DNA from: Bordetella genomosp. 11
Lineage (GTDB): Bacteria > Pseudomonadota > Gammaproteobacteria > Burkholderiales > Burkholderiaceae_B
DNA length: 64,000 nucleotides
Assembly (NCBI RefSeq): GCF_002261215.1
Contig: NZ_NEVS01000004.1
Coordinates: forward strand, 744,001-808,000
Direction of reading: 5' to 3'
Shown here piece by piece: positions 54,465-63,156 of this stretch. How positions within the stretch are numbered: the first letter of the stretch is position 1; each line of letters opens with the position of its first letter. The notes beneath the pieces are model-generated. The model was not told the DNA's origin, ran no database searches, and worked only from the letters and a program-made list of their open reading frames with translations. The translations under genes were made by a program, and so were the position numbers.

Positions 54465-55231
54465 CAGCACAGTCCTCCGTTCACGCCCAATACCTGGCGG
54501 GTAATGTAGGCGGCGCCCGGCGACAGCAGGAAGGCGACCGCGGCGGCGACCTCGTCGGGCATTCCCATGCGCGCGGCGGGAACGGACTTCAGGATTTCCT
54601 CCACGGGGACATCGCCGTCGACCATGTCGGTATCGATCAGGCCCGGTGCCACGCAATTGACGGTGATGCGCCGTTTGGCCAGCTCCACGGCCAGCGCCTT
54701 GGCGGCGCCGATCAGGCCGGCCTTCGACGCGCTGTAGTTGACCTGCCCGCGGTTGCCTATCACCCCGGATACGGACGTCAGGCAGACGATACGGCCAGGG
54801 GCACGGCGGCGGATCATGGGCATGACCACGGGATGCATGACGTTGTAGAAGCCGTCCAGGTTGGTGCGCAGCACGTCGTCCCAGTCGTCGCCGCTCAGCG
54901 CCGGGAAGGCGCCGTCGCGCGTCAGGCCGGCGTTCAGCACCACGCCGTAGTAGGCGCCGTTCGCGTCCATATCGGCGTTCAATGCCGCGGCCGCGGCGGC
55001 GCGGTCGCGGACGTCGAATTGCAGGACGCGGGCGGCTTGGCCCAGGGCCCGCGCGGCGTCGCATACGGCATCGGCCTCTTCGCGTCGCGCGCGGCAGTGG
55101 ATGACGGGCGTATAGCCCTCGCGCGCCAGCATCAAGGCAATGGCGCGGCCGATGCCCCGGCTGGATCCGGTCACAAGGACCGGCAGGGAAGAGGAGGCGT
55201 TGGCGGCTTGCATGTGTTCGGCTTCTGTCAT
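54464..55231 (-). CDS. 3-oxoacyl-ACP reductase, aryl-polyene type (FabG/ApeQ-like)
   Basis: A 255-residue SDR ketoreductase. After a short leader, the NADPH loop is TGSSRGIGRA near residue 22; NAGLTRDG, the catalytic Ser in SVSGVIGNRG, and Tyr/Lys in NYSASK near 165 follow, with VNCVAPGLIDTDM as in FabG. It reduces the keto group made by the neighbouring synthases. It begins inside the dehydratase stop (ATGA) and ends at the start of the downstream ketosynthase. Confidence 0.93.
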   Translation of the reverse strand: MTEAEHMQAANASSSLPVLVTGSSRGIGRAIALMLAREGYTPVIHCRARREEADAVCDAARALGQAARVLQFDVRDRAAAAAALNADMDANGAYYGVVLNAGLTRDGAFPALSGDDWDDVLRTNLDGFYNVMHPVVMPMIRRRAPGRIVCLTSVSGVIGNRGQVNYSASKAGLIGAAKALAVELAKRRITVNCVAPGLIDTDMVDGDVPVEEILKSVPAARMGMPDEVAAAVAFLLSPGAAYITRQVLGVNGGLC

Positions 55232-55746
55232 GGCGAGACCTGGCGGGTCTTCATATCGGTGGTTTGGTCGGACCCGGCGGCGTCGGCGGGCGGATCCTCG
55301 CGCGTGAAAGCGGTGGCATCGGCGGGGCTGTAGACGTTCAGCCGCGCAAAGGCGAGCAGTGCGTCGCCGGCACGCAATTCGCATTCGAAGACACCCATGC
55401 CGGCGGCGTCGCGCAGCGACTGCGCGACGCGGACGGACAGGCGGGTACCGGCGGCGAAATAGGGCACGTGGCATTCGTAGCGCCGCGTGCCCAGCAGGAA
55501 GCCGAGACCGACCTCTTGTTGCTGGTGGCGTGCCTGGCAGCCGGCCCAGGCGCCGACGGCCTGCGCCATGATTTCCAGCCCCATCCAGGGCGGCAGGCTG
55601 CCGTCGGGGCTGTTGTACAGGCCGTCCGGCTTGACGACCGCGGTGGCACGCAGCGATTCGGCGTCCCAGTCGTCCACCGTATCGATCAGGATGGCGTCGC
55701 CGGAATGGGGCAGCAGGCCCGCCACGGGCCAGGGGCAGGCCGTCAT
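55228..55746 (-). CDS. 3-hydroxyacyl-ACP dehydratase, hotdog fold (ApeP-like)
   Basis: A 172-residue hotdog protein. LLPHSGDAILIDTV near residue 11 holds the His expected of FabA/FabZ-like dehydratases, and PPWMGLEIMAQAVGAWAG near 53 carries the Glu partner on the central helix. It would remove water to make the conjugated double bonds of the polyene. ATGA overlaps join it to the synthase before and the reductase after. The C-terminal about 20 residues are a disordered Asp/Thr/Ala tail. Confidence 0.87.
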   Translation of the reverse strand: MTACPWPVAGLLPHSGDAILIDTVDDWDAESLRATAVVKPDGLYNSPDGSLPPWMGLEIMAQAVGAWAGCQARHQQQEVGLGFLLGTRRYECHVPYFAAGTRLSVRVAQSLRDAAGMGVFECELRAGDALLAFARLNVYSPADATAFTREDPPADAAGSDQTTDMKTRQVSP

Positions 55747-56942
55747 GGGCAGGCTCCGAAGACCAGGCTGGCATTGCTGCCGCCGAAGGCAAAGGAGTTA
55801 CTCATGACGGCGCGCGGCGCGTCGGCGGGCAGGCAGCGGCCGGGTGCCGTCAGGTCCAGCGGCGGCAGGGCGGGATCGGCCGCGCCGTCCCACCGCTGTG
55901 GCGGCAGGCGGCCGGCCAGGCAGGCGTCGTCGATCACGGCCCAGCACAGCGCGGCCTCGATGGCGCCCGCCGCGGCCAGGGTGTGGCCGGTCAGGGGCTT
56001 GGTGGACGCGCAGGAGACCCCTTGCGGGAATACGGCGTGCACCGCGTGGCTTTCCATCGCATCGTTGTGCTGCGTGGCCGTACCGTGCAGGTTCAGCCAG
56101 CCGATGTCGGCGGCGGACAGGCCGGCATCGGCAAGCGCCGCGCGCATGGCCTGCGCCGCGCCGGCGCCGGTGGGATCGGGCGCCGACATATGCCAGGCGT
56201 CGCTGCTGCCCGCGCCGCCCAGCAGGACAGCGGCCGAGCCTTCGGGGCGTTCGCGCTGCATCAGGAACAGGGCGGCGCCTTCGCCGATGTTGATGCCGTC
56301 GCGATGCGCGGAAAAGGGATTGCACAGTCCGTGGGACAAGGCTTCCAGCGCGGCGAAACCGTTGATCGTAAGCGAGCACAGGGTATCCACGCCGCCGCAG
56401 ATCACGGCGTCGCACGCGCCCCGCGCCAGCAGGCGACGGGCGGTCAGCAGGGCACGCGCGCCGGAGGTGCAGGCGGTGGACACCGTGTAGGCCGGTCCCG
56501 CCACGCCCAGCCAATCGGCCAGGAAGGACGCCGGCGAGGCCAGGGCCTGGCGGCGGTAATCGTAATCGGCCGGCCACGCGCCGTCCTGTTCCAGCACGCG
56601 ATAGGCATGCACGTTCTCGTTCACGCCGGAGGTGCTCGTGCCGAGCACGATGCCGACACGCAGCCGCCCATAGCCTTCGACGGCCGCGCGCAAGGCGCTT
56701 TCGATCTGCAATGCCGCGTCCAGCAGCAAGCGGTTGTTGCGGCTGTCGTAGTGCCGCGGCATCCCGGCCGGCAAGGCGGGTAGCTCGGCCTGCGCGACGC
56801 CCAGCACGATGCGCCGGCCCTGGACCCAGCCTTCGCGGGCCTGCATGCCCGCCGTGTCCGCGCGCAGCGCCGCCGCCGCGACGGCATCGATGCCGCGGCC
56901 CAGCGCGCAGACGATACCGGGCGTGCCCAGCCACGCGGTCAT
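55743..56942 (-). CDS. Beta-ketoacyl-ACP synthase family protein, aryl-polyene type (ApeO-like)
   Basis: A 399-residue ketosynthase. The Cys is in VSTACTSGARALL near residue 158, the first His in NLHGTATQHND near 290 and the second His in PLTGHTLAAAG near 325, so the active site is complete. The N-terminus is compressed relative to FabF. It overlaps both neighbours by ATGA. Two complete ketosynthases flanking a dehydratase and a ketoreductase is the O-P-Q-R order of aryl-polyene clusters. Confidence 0.9.
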   Translation of the reverse strand: MTAWLGTPGIVCALGRGIDAVAAAALRADTAGMQAREGWVQGRRIVLGVAQAELPALPAGMPRHYDSRNNRLLLDAALQIESALRAAVEGYGRLRVGIVLGTSTSGVNENVHAYRVLEQDGAWPADYDYRRQALASPASFLADWLGVAGPAYTVSTACTSGARALLTARRLLARGACDAVICGGVDTLCSLTINGFAALEALSHGLCNPFSAHRDGINIGEGAALFLMQRERPEGSAAVLLGGAGSSDAWHMSAPDPTGAGAAQAMRAALADAGLSAADIGWLNLHGTATQHNDAMESHAVHAVFPQGVSCASTKPLTGHTLAAAGAIEAALCWAVIDDACLAGRLPPQRWDGAADPALPPLDLTAPGRCLPADAPRAVMSNSFAFGGSNASLVFGACP

Positions 56943-57496
56943 GGCGACTCCTTCAGCGGTTCGACACGCCAGGTCGTGCCGCCGCCCGTCGCGATGGCGA
57001 AGGTGTCCGCGGGGGCGCCGGGCTGCCAGAGGACGCGCCAGCGCACATTGCAATCCTGGTTCATCACGCGCTCGCGTCCGCCGTTCGCGGTGGCGCCCTG
57101 GTACCAATCCTTGCCGGCATACGCCGAAGACAGGGACGGCGCGGGTGTCCAGGCGAACAGGATGGCGGAGAACATGTCGCTGGCCTGGGCGTTCGGCCGC
57201 ATGAATCCGTCGTTGCGCCATTTGCCGTCCTGCAGGATCTGCCGCGCCATGGGCATCCCCAGCGGATCGAACATCGACCAGCGCGTGGCATCGGGTCCTT
57301 CGGACTGTACGACGAGCAGCGCGTCCTGCCTTGGCTGGCCGGGAGCCTGCAGGCTGACGTGGACACGTCGCGGCAGCCCCAGGTCCGCCTGGGCGACGGG
57401 TGTCGGCGGTACGCCCGCGCAACCGCCCAGCCACAGCGCACCCAGAAGGGGAAGAGCGGCAAGCAGGCGGCGGATGGGCGAGGAAGGATGCGTCAT
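56939..57496 (-). CDS. DUF3261 family lipoprotein
   Basis: A 185-residue predicted outer-membrane lipoprotein. The signal peptide ends in lipobox LGGC with Cys26. The mature domain is beta-rich (RRVHVSLQAPGQPRQDALLVVQSEG, DATRWSMFDPLGMPMARQIL) and matches the DUF3261 proteins found in aryl-polyene clusters, where a lipoprotein probably helps to localise the product with the LolA-like and MMPL proteins. It overlaps the ketosynthase gene (ATGA). The start at 57496 is six codons inside the longest frame. Confidence 0.82.
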   Translation of the reverse strand: MTHPSSPIRRLLAALPLLGALWLGGCAGVPPTPVAQADLGLPRRVHVSLQAPGQPRQDALLVVQSEGPDATRWSMFDPLGMPMARQILQDGKWRNDGFMRPNAQASDMFSAILFAWTPAPSLSSAYAGKDWYQGATANGGRERVMNQDCNVRWRVLWQPGAPADTFAIATGGGTTWRVEPLKESP

Positions 57497-57544
57497 GGGA
57501 AGGCGGAAAGGCAAAACGGGTTGGGTCGGGGCGTGGTGTCGGAC

Positions 57545-58822
57545 TCAGGCCGTGGGTTCCAGGCTATGCGCGGCGCCGCCGGCGGACGGACCGGACATGG
57601 CGCAGATTTCAGCCAGGGTGCGCAAACGGCGGGCGTGTTCGGCGACGAAGGGGTTTTTCCTGTCCCAGGCATAGCCGGCCAGGATGGAGGAAATCATGCG
57701 CCGGATGTCCGGCTGCGCGCGCTCGTAGAAGACGACATCGCGGAAGGCCCCGGTATACCAGCCTTCGACATAGGTGCGGAAGGTTTCGACGCCGGCCATC
57801 AGGGGTTCGGCGAATTCGCGCTGCCAGTCCACCGTGGCGCCGCCCAACTGGCGGTGCAGGGCGTCGGCGGCGAGCTTGGACGAGTGCAGGGCGATGGTCA
57901 CGCCCGACGAAAACACCGGATCCAGGAATTCCGCCGCGTTGCCCAGCAAGGCAAAGCCCGGGCCGTGCAGTGTGGTGACGCTGGCCGAATAGCCGCCTAT
58001 CGCATTCGCCGGCGTATCCCAGACGGCACGCGCCAGCAAGCGCTTCAGGTTGGGCGCGCCCTCGACCAGTTCACGCAGCCGGGCCATGTGGTCCGGCGTA
58101 TCGCCGATCAGGTCGTCGCCGCCCACCACGCCCAGGGAGCAGCGCCCGCCGGAAAACGGAATGGTCCAGAACCACACGCCGGGATGATCCGGATGCACGC
58201 TGATCAGGATCTTCCCGCGGTCGAAGCCAGGGTCGTCGATACGGTCCTCGATATGCGTGAACAGGGCCTTGCGCGGCGGCAGGCCGCTGGGCCGTTCGAG
58301 ATCCAGCAGCCGCGCCAGGACCCGGCCGTAGCCGCTGGCGTCCAGTACGAACCGTGCGGCGATCTTGCGCACCGGCGCATCCTGCGCGCCGGCGGCGCGC
58401 ACCGACAGCAGGGGCTGGTCGCCGGAAAAATCCGCCGCCACCACTTCCTGCTCGTAGCGTACTTCCGCGCCCTGGCGCGCGGCTTCGTCCGCCAGGATCT
58501 GGTCGAAGCGCGAGCGCAGCACCTGGAAGGTCGTGCCCGGCCCGGGCGAGAACTTGTCGCGGAAATCGAATGCCGTGTAGCGTTCGCCCCAGGCGAAGGC
58601 CGCGCCGTTCTTTTCCTGGAAACCCGCCGCCTGCACGGCCGGCAGCATGCCGGCCTCTTCGATGAATTCGATGCAATGCGCCAGCAGGCTTTCACCGATG
58701 GAGAAGCGCGGGAAGCGCTGCCGCTCCAATACCAGGACATCGTGGCCGTGCCGGCGCAGCAGGCCGGCGGCGACCGCGCCGGCGGGGCCGGCGCCGATGA
58801 TGACGACTTCGTGCTTCTCCAC
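57545..58822 (-). CDS. FAD-dependent oxidoreductase (tryptophan halogenase/geranylgeranyl reductase-like)
   Basis: A 425-residue flavoprotein monooxygenase-type enzyme. The dinucleotide motif is VVIIGAGPAGAVAAGLLRRHG (residues 6-26), then ERQRFPRFSIGESLL as in the halogenase/reductase group, and GFALLGNAAEFLDPVFSSGVTIAL near 285, the second FAD motif. The WxWxIP motif of flavin halogenases is only partly matched (VWFWTIPF), so halogenation is not certain. In polyene clusters it may hydroxylate or reduce the aryl head or chain. Four bases separate it from the exporter gene. Confidence 0.87.
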   Translation of the reverse strand: MEKHEVVIIGAGPAGAVAAGLLRRHGHDVLVLERQRFPRFSIGESLLAHCIEFIEEAGMLPAVQAAGFQEKNGAAFAWGERYTAFDFRDKFSPGPGTTFQVLRSRFDQILADEAARQGAEVRYEQEVVAADFSGDQPLLSVRAAGAQDAPVRKIAARFVLDASGYGRVLARLLDLERPSGLPPRKALFTHIEDRIDDPGFDRGKILISVHPDHPGVWFWTIPFSGGRCSLGVVGGDDLIGDTPDHMARLRELVEGAPNLKRLLARAVWDTPANAIGGYSASVTTLHGPGFALLGNAAEFLDPVFSSGVTIALHSSKLAADALHRQLGGATVDWQREFAEPLMAGVETFRTYVEGWYTGAFRDVVFYERAQPDIRRMISSILAGYAWDRKNPFVAEHARRLRTLAEICAMSGPSAGGAAHSLEPTA

Positions 58823-58826
58823 GTTG

Positions 58827-61220
58827 TTATGCCTTTTTGATGTGGTTAGCGGAAACGGCCGGCATGGCGTCGCCGGCAGGACGGACCCACGGCGCCCACA
58901 GCACGCAGAACGCCACGCCGATGCCGACGGACATGCCGAAGTTGGAGATGGCCGGCGTGCTGCTGAAGGCCAGCAATCCGAAGGAAAGGACGGTCGTGGC
59001 GGCGGCCAGTACGATGCCGACGAAGCTGGCCGCGGCGCCGGCCACGCGTTCGTACATGACGATGGCGTAGTCCAGCCCGATGGCCGATACCAGCAGCAGG
59101 CCGAACAGGCTGAAGAGCGTCAGAGGCTGTCCGAGCAGGCCCAGGGTGGCCAGCGTGCATGCCGTCGCGGTCAGCGGCACGGCCAGCAGGCGCCAGGTCG
59201 CCGAGCGGCCCAGGGTCAGCCACAGCAGCGCGCCGGCCGCCACGTACGACAGCAGCTTCAATTCGGCGGCGCGGATGCGGGTCTGCGTGAACGTTTCGTT
59301 CAACTGTCCGCTGCGGTCGACGAAGGATACGCCCTCCAGCCCTTGCGCCGCGGCCTGGGCCGCCGCCGGGTCATGCAGGCCCTGCAACACCACCATCGCG
59401 GCTACCTGCCCATGATCCTGTCCCAGCCACAGCATGCGCCGGCTTTGCCCCAGCGGACCCTGCAGCACCTTGTCCACGGTGACGGGTTCCTGCGCCGCCA
59501 GGGCGTCGACCTGCTGGATGACGGCCTGGGCGGGGATGCCGACCGCTTCGAAAGACGGCACCAGGCGGGCGCGCCAGTTGGGATCGCGCAGGGCGTCCAG
59601 CAGGGCCCGCTGCGCGCCCTCGGGCGCGACCAGCTGGTTCAGGGAAAGGTAGCTGTCCAGCGCCTTGGCCTTGACCAGGGCGTCCAGGCGAGTGTCCAGC
59701 GCGTTCTGGCGTTCCCATAACGCGTTGGTATCGGCGGCGCGCACCAGGTAGTACTGGCTGGTGGGCTGGATACCGGTGATGCGGCCGATCTGCTGCGCCT
59801 GTTGCAGCAGCGGGGCGGGCAGCGCCAGCCATTGGCGCAAATCGTCCTGCACGCGCAGGTGCGAGATGCCGGCGATCGACACCAGCGCGATGCCGGCCGC
59901 CAGCCAGGGCAGCGTGGGCCGCCGGCCGCTCCACAGCGCCAGCCGGCGCAGCAGGGCCTGCGCCAGCGACAGCAGCGGCGTGAAAGGCCGCGGCTGCCAG
60001 CCGCGCAGCCAGTTCGGCAGTTCGCACACTGTGCAGGCATAGGCGCCGAACAGGCCCGCGGCGGAAAAGACGGCCGTCTGGGTTAGCGCCGGGAAGGGCG
60101 TGAAGACCAGCGCCAGATAACCGACCATCGTCACCGCGAGGCTGATAGTCAATCCCGGCAGCACGCGATGCAGGGCGGGCCATGCCTGCCAATCGGGCAT
60201 GCCGTACCGCTTGGCCAGCAGGTGCATCGGGAAATCGATGGCGATGCCGATCAGGCTGGCGCCGACCACCAGCGTCAGGATATGGATGGTGCCGAACAGC
60301 GCGACGCAAGCCACCGCGCCGCACAGCAGGCCGACGGCCACCGGCACGAAGGCCAGCAGCGAACGCCAGCCGCGCATGGTCAGCAGCAGCAGCGCGATAA
60401 TGCCCAGTACGGCCATGGCGCTGATCCAGGTGCTTTCACCCGCGGCGCGCGCGCGGCCCTCCGCCGCGTACAGCGGCCCGCCGGCCACCAGCATGCGGCC
60501 GCCATCCTTGACGACCGAGGCCCGCGTTTCGTCGACCAGGCGCGCCACCTGGCCGGGCGATGCGCCGTCGAAGGCGTCGCCGCTGGTCTGCGCGCGCACC
60601 AGTACCCAGTCCCTGGTGCCGTCATGGGCGATGAGCGTACCGCTGACCAGGTCCAGCTGCACCGCGCCTGGCGTGCGCAGCGCGCGTTCCGCGGCATGCG
60701 ACAGACCGAGCAGATCATCGTCGGCGGGCACCAGGCCGGTCGACGAAAACGGATTGGCCAGCTCGCGCACCCGCCGCGCGGCATAGGAGGCCGGATCGCG
60801 GATCAGCGTGTCGCGGGCGCGCGGTGGCAGCAGGGCCAGGGGCTGGGAGAGCAATTGCTTGCGCACGCCATCGACGTCGACATCGACGTCCACCTGAACG
60901 TCGGCGAACAGGCCGCTGTGCCGCCATGCATGGCCCATCCCGCGCGCCAGCTCGACGGCGCGTTCGCGATCGTCGGCACTGACCAGGGCGATCACCTGGC
61001 GTTGCAGGGGTTCCTGTATGCGGTCGTCCGCGCGCTGGCGCAGCGCGTCGCCCTGCGCGACGGGAACCAGGTCCAGCAGACTGGACGACACCGGCCAGCC
61101 GTGACGGCATTCCCACAGCCCCAGGCAGATCACCAGGGCCAGCGCGATGCGGAACAGGACGGTCAGGCGCCGTTCCCGCGCCATGCGGCGGTCAGGACTC
61201 GAAATCACGGCGCTCATCAT
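58827..61220 (-). CDS. MMPL/RND family exporter (ApeM-like)
   Basis: A 797-residue membrane protein with the RND plan of two halves: a first membrane helix (about 20-40), a large periplasmic loop, five helices (about 245-400), a second loop and a last helix bundle (about 640-780). Motifs include GIAIDFPMHLLAKRYG near 330 and GLDYAIVMYERV near 705, each with the Asp of the proton relay. It probably moves the polyene lipid across the inner membrane. Its 5' end overlaps the LolA-like gene by 29 bases if the start at 61220 is used; 61184 is the alternative. Confidence 0.9.
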   Translation of the reverse strand: MMSAVISSPDRRMARERRLTVLFRIALALVICLGLWECRHGWPVSSSLLDLVPVAQGDALRQRADDRIQEPLQRQVIALVSADDRERAVELARGMGHAWRHSGLFADVQVDVDVDVDGVRKQLLSQPLALLPPRARDTLIRDPASYAARRVRELANPFSSTGLVPADDDLLGLSHAAERALRTPGAVQLDLVSGTLIAHDGTRDWVLVRAQTSGDAFDGASPGQVARLVDETRASVVKDGGRMLVAGGPLYAAEGRARAAGESTWISAMAVLGIIALLLLTMRGWRSLLAFVPVAVGLLCGAVACVALFGTIHILTLVVGASLIGIAIDFPMHLLAKRYGMPDWQAWPALHRVLPGLTISLAVTMVGYLALVFTPFPALTQTAVFSAAGLFGAYACTVCELPNWLRGWQPRPFTPLLSLAQALLRRLALWSGRRPTLPWLAAGIALVSIAGISHLRVQDDLRQWLALPAPLLQQAQQIGRITGIQPTSQYYLVRAADTNALWERQNALDTRLDALVKAKALDSYLSLNQLVAPEGAQRALLDALRDPNWRARLVPSFEAVGIPAQAVIQQVDALAAQEPVTVDKVLQGPLGQSRRMLWLGQDHGQVAAMVVLQGLHDPAAAQAAAQGLEGVSFVDRSGQLNETFTQTRIRAAELKLLSYVAAGALLWLTLGRSATWRLLAVPLTATACTLATLGLLGQPLTLFSLFGLLLVSAIGLDYAIVMYERVAGAAASFVGIVLAAATTVLSFGLLAFSSTPAISNFGMSVGIGVAFCVLWAPWVRPAGDAMPAVSANHIKKA

Positions 61221-61812
61221 CGTTCAGCTTGGTGTCGGCTCGCGTGTTCTTCATTTCCATGACGGTCTTGTCGCCCTGGGTCTCCCGCAATTCGATGCGC
61301 TGGACCAGTTTGCCGCCGGAAATGCGGATATCGGTGAAGATCTGCTTGAGCAGCGCCGCCTTGGGCGTCATGACCAGTTGCCAGTCGCCGGCCGAGCCGC
61401 TCAGCGAAATATCGAAGTTGTCCTGCAGCGAGCGCGTATCGCCGCTCAGCACCGTCAGGAACATGCGGGTCTCGCGACCGGCGCCCACGGCTTGCGGCAA
61501 GGCCTGCCATTTGCCGCCGTCGTCGCGCCGGAAGATGGCGCTGGAGGTCAGCAGCAGGTCCTGGTGCAGCGGTGCGCGCAGCTCCCACAGCAAGCCGTCC
61601 TGCGCGGACAGGGTGAACAGCCCGGTGCTCGTCAAGGGCTGCGGCAGCGAGCGCAGGAACTTCTGTTGGACGAACTGCCCGCGCACCACGGGCGCTTCGC
61701 GCAATTGGGCCTGCAGATCGTTCAGGTCGAAGGCCCACGCCGGCGCGGCGCTCGCGGCCAGCAGCACGGCGGCGGCGATGCGGCGGATCCATCCCTGGCG
61801 CCGCGCGGTCAT
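61192..61812 (-). CDS. LolA-like outer-membrane lipoprotein carrier protein (ApeL-like)
   Basis: A 206-residue periplasmic carrier. The signal peptide ends at PAWA near residue 27. The following FDLNDLQAQLREAPVVRGQFVQQKFLRSL is the LolA-like N-terminal strand-helix, and the half-barrel follows (LTSTGLFTLSAQDGLLWEL, KQIFTDIRISGGKLVQRIEL). It is likely to carry the polyene lipid across the periplasm after the MMPL pump. It overlaps the thioesterase gene (ATGA). Confidence 0.88.
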   Translation of the reverse strand: MTARRQGWIRRIAAAVLLAASAAPAWAFDLNDLQAQLREAPVVRGQFVQQKFLRSLPQPLTSTGLFTLSAQDGLLWELRAPLHQDLLLTSSAIFRRDDGGKWQALPQAVGAGRETRMFLTVLSGDTRSLQDNFDISLSGSAGDWQLVMTPKAALLKQIFTDIRISGGKLVQRIELRETQGDKTVMEMKNTRADTKLNDDERRDFES

Positions 61813-62234
61813 GCCAGCACCTTGCGCACGGCGTCCAGCAGCGCGGGCGGCGACACCAGCTGCATCTCGCGGTTGTCCATGCGCACGGCCACCTGCACGG
61901 AGCTGCCCCGGGTCAGGCGCGTGCCGCTGCCGGCATCGGTAATCAGATAATGGATTTTCAAGCGATTCTCCCACTCCACCAGTTCGGCGCGCACGATCAC
62001 GCGCTGGCCGAATACGGCGGGGTTCATATAGCGTAATTGCAGGTCGATGACGGGCCATGCATAGCCGGAGGCGAACATGGCGTCATACCCGTAGCCGAGC
62101 GCGTCCAGCAGTTCGCAGCGCGCCTGTTCCAGGTACTTCACGTAGTGGCCGTGCCACACCACGTTCATCGAGTCCACATCGAAGAAGGGGACCGTCACGG
62201 CGGTTTCGACGGCGAATACACCGCGTTTACGCAT
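61809..62234 (-). CDS. Acyl-CoA/acyl-ACP thioesterase, 4HBT hotdog family (ApeK-like)
   Basis: A 141-residue thioesterase. The 4-hydroxybenzoyl-CoA thioesterase signature is present: VPFFDVDSMNVVWHGHYVKYLEQAR (residues about 15-39), with the Asp in FFDVD and the VxHxxYxxYxE pattern. It could release or edit chains on the carrier protein. It overlaps the acyltransferase gene by 8 bases and the LolA-like gene by 4. Confidence 0.9.
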   Translation of the reverse strand: MRKRGVFAVETAVTVPFFDVDSMNVVWHGHYVKYLEQARCELLDALGYGYDAMFASGYAWPVIDLQLRYMNPAVFGQRVIVRAELVEWENRLKIHYLITDAGSGTRLTRGSSVQVAVRMDNREMQLVSPPALLDAVRKVLA

Positions 62235-63156
62235 GACGGCTCCAGAACGGATAGAAATTGAACCACTGCTGCGGCGCATCGCGGCATTCCCGCGCCAGGC
62301 GGTCGGCATAGCGCTGCGCCCACTGGCGCACGCCTTCCTCGCGCCGCCCGCGCGGCAGCTCGACGCGATCGGCCAGGCGTTCCAGCGCGATGCGGTAGCG
62401 GCCGTCGATCTTGGTGCAGAACAGCACGTTGGCCGGACATTTAAGCAGGGCCGCCAGCAGCCAGGGCCCTTGCGGGAAGGCAGCCGGCGCGCCCAGGAAA
62501 TCGACGTCGACGACGCGCCCGCCACGCACCGGCACGCGGTCGCCCGCGATGGCCAGCCATTCGCCGCGCTCGATGCGGTCGTTCAATTGCAGCATGATGG
62601 CGGCATCGAGTTCGGTGACCTGGATCAGGCGCAAGCGGCTGGCGCCGGCCTGGGCCAGGAGCTGGTTGAAAGCCTCGGCGTGGCGCGTATGCACCAGCAC
62701 ATTCAGCGTCAATTGGCCGCCGCGCTCCACCAGCGCGCGGCAGACTTCCAGATTGCCCAGGTGCGAGCCCACCAGGATCTGCCCCCGGCCCGCGCGCATC
62801 TGCGCGTGCAGGTCGTGCGGGTCTTGAATGACGACGTCGCGGGCCGTCAGGCGACCCTGCCATACATCGAGCTTGTCCAGGATGGCGTCCGCGAAGGCGC
62901 GGAACTGGCCGTAGACCGGGCGCCGCGCCGGCAGCGCGTGCGCGGCCCCGGCGTGGCGCAGGCGCTGCTGGTATTCGGCGATACTGCGGCGCGCGCGCGG
63001 GCTGAAGCAATAGAAATAGAACACGATCATCGCCACCACCGGGCGCATGGCGCCGCGGCCGAACACGCGCGCCGCCCGCGCCGTCAGGCGCATCAGAAAG
63101 GGGGCGCCGCGTTCGCGCTGGGCGGCCCAATGGCGGGTTGGCGGGGGATGCGTCAT
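62227..63156 (-). CDS. LpxL/HtrB-like acyltransferase
   Basis: A 309-residue lysophospholipid-type acyltransferase. One N-terminal hydrophobic anchor is visible (RPVVAMIVFYFYCFS, about residues 40-54). The HX4E catalytic motif is in VGSHLGNLEVCRAL near 132, followed by FPQGPWLLAALLKCPANVLF near 225. It probably joins the polyene acyl chain to its lipid or sugar anchor. In some aryl-polyene clusters this domain is fused to the glycosyltransferase; here the two are separate genes with an ATGA overlap. Confidence 0.88.
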   Translation of the reverse strand: MTHPPPTRHWAAQRERGAPFLMRLTARAARVFGRGAMRPVVAMIVFYFYCFSPRARRSIAEYQQRLRHAGAAHALPARRPVYGQFRAFADAILDKLDVWQGRLTARDVVIQDPHDLHAQMRAGRGQILVGSHLGNLEVCRALVERGGQLTLNVLVHTRHAEAFNQLLAQAGASRLRLIQVTELDAAIMLQLNDRIERGEWLAIAGDRVPVRGGRVVDVDFLGAPAAFPQGPWLLAALLKCPANVLFCTKIDGRYRIALERLADRVELPRGRREEGVRQWAQRYADRLARECRDAPQQWFNFYPFWSRHA

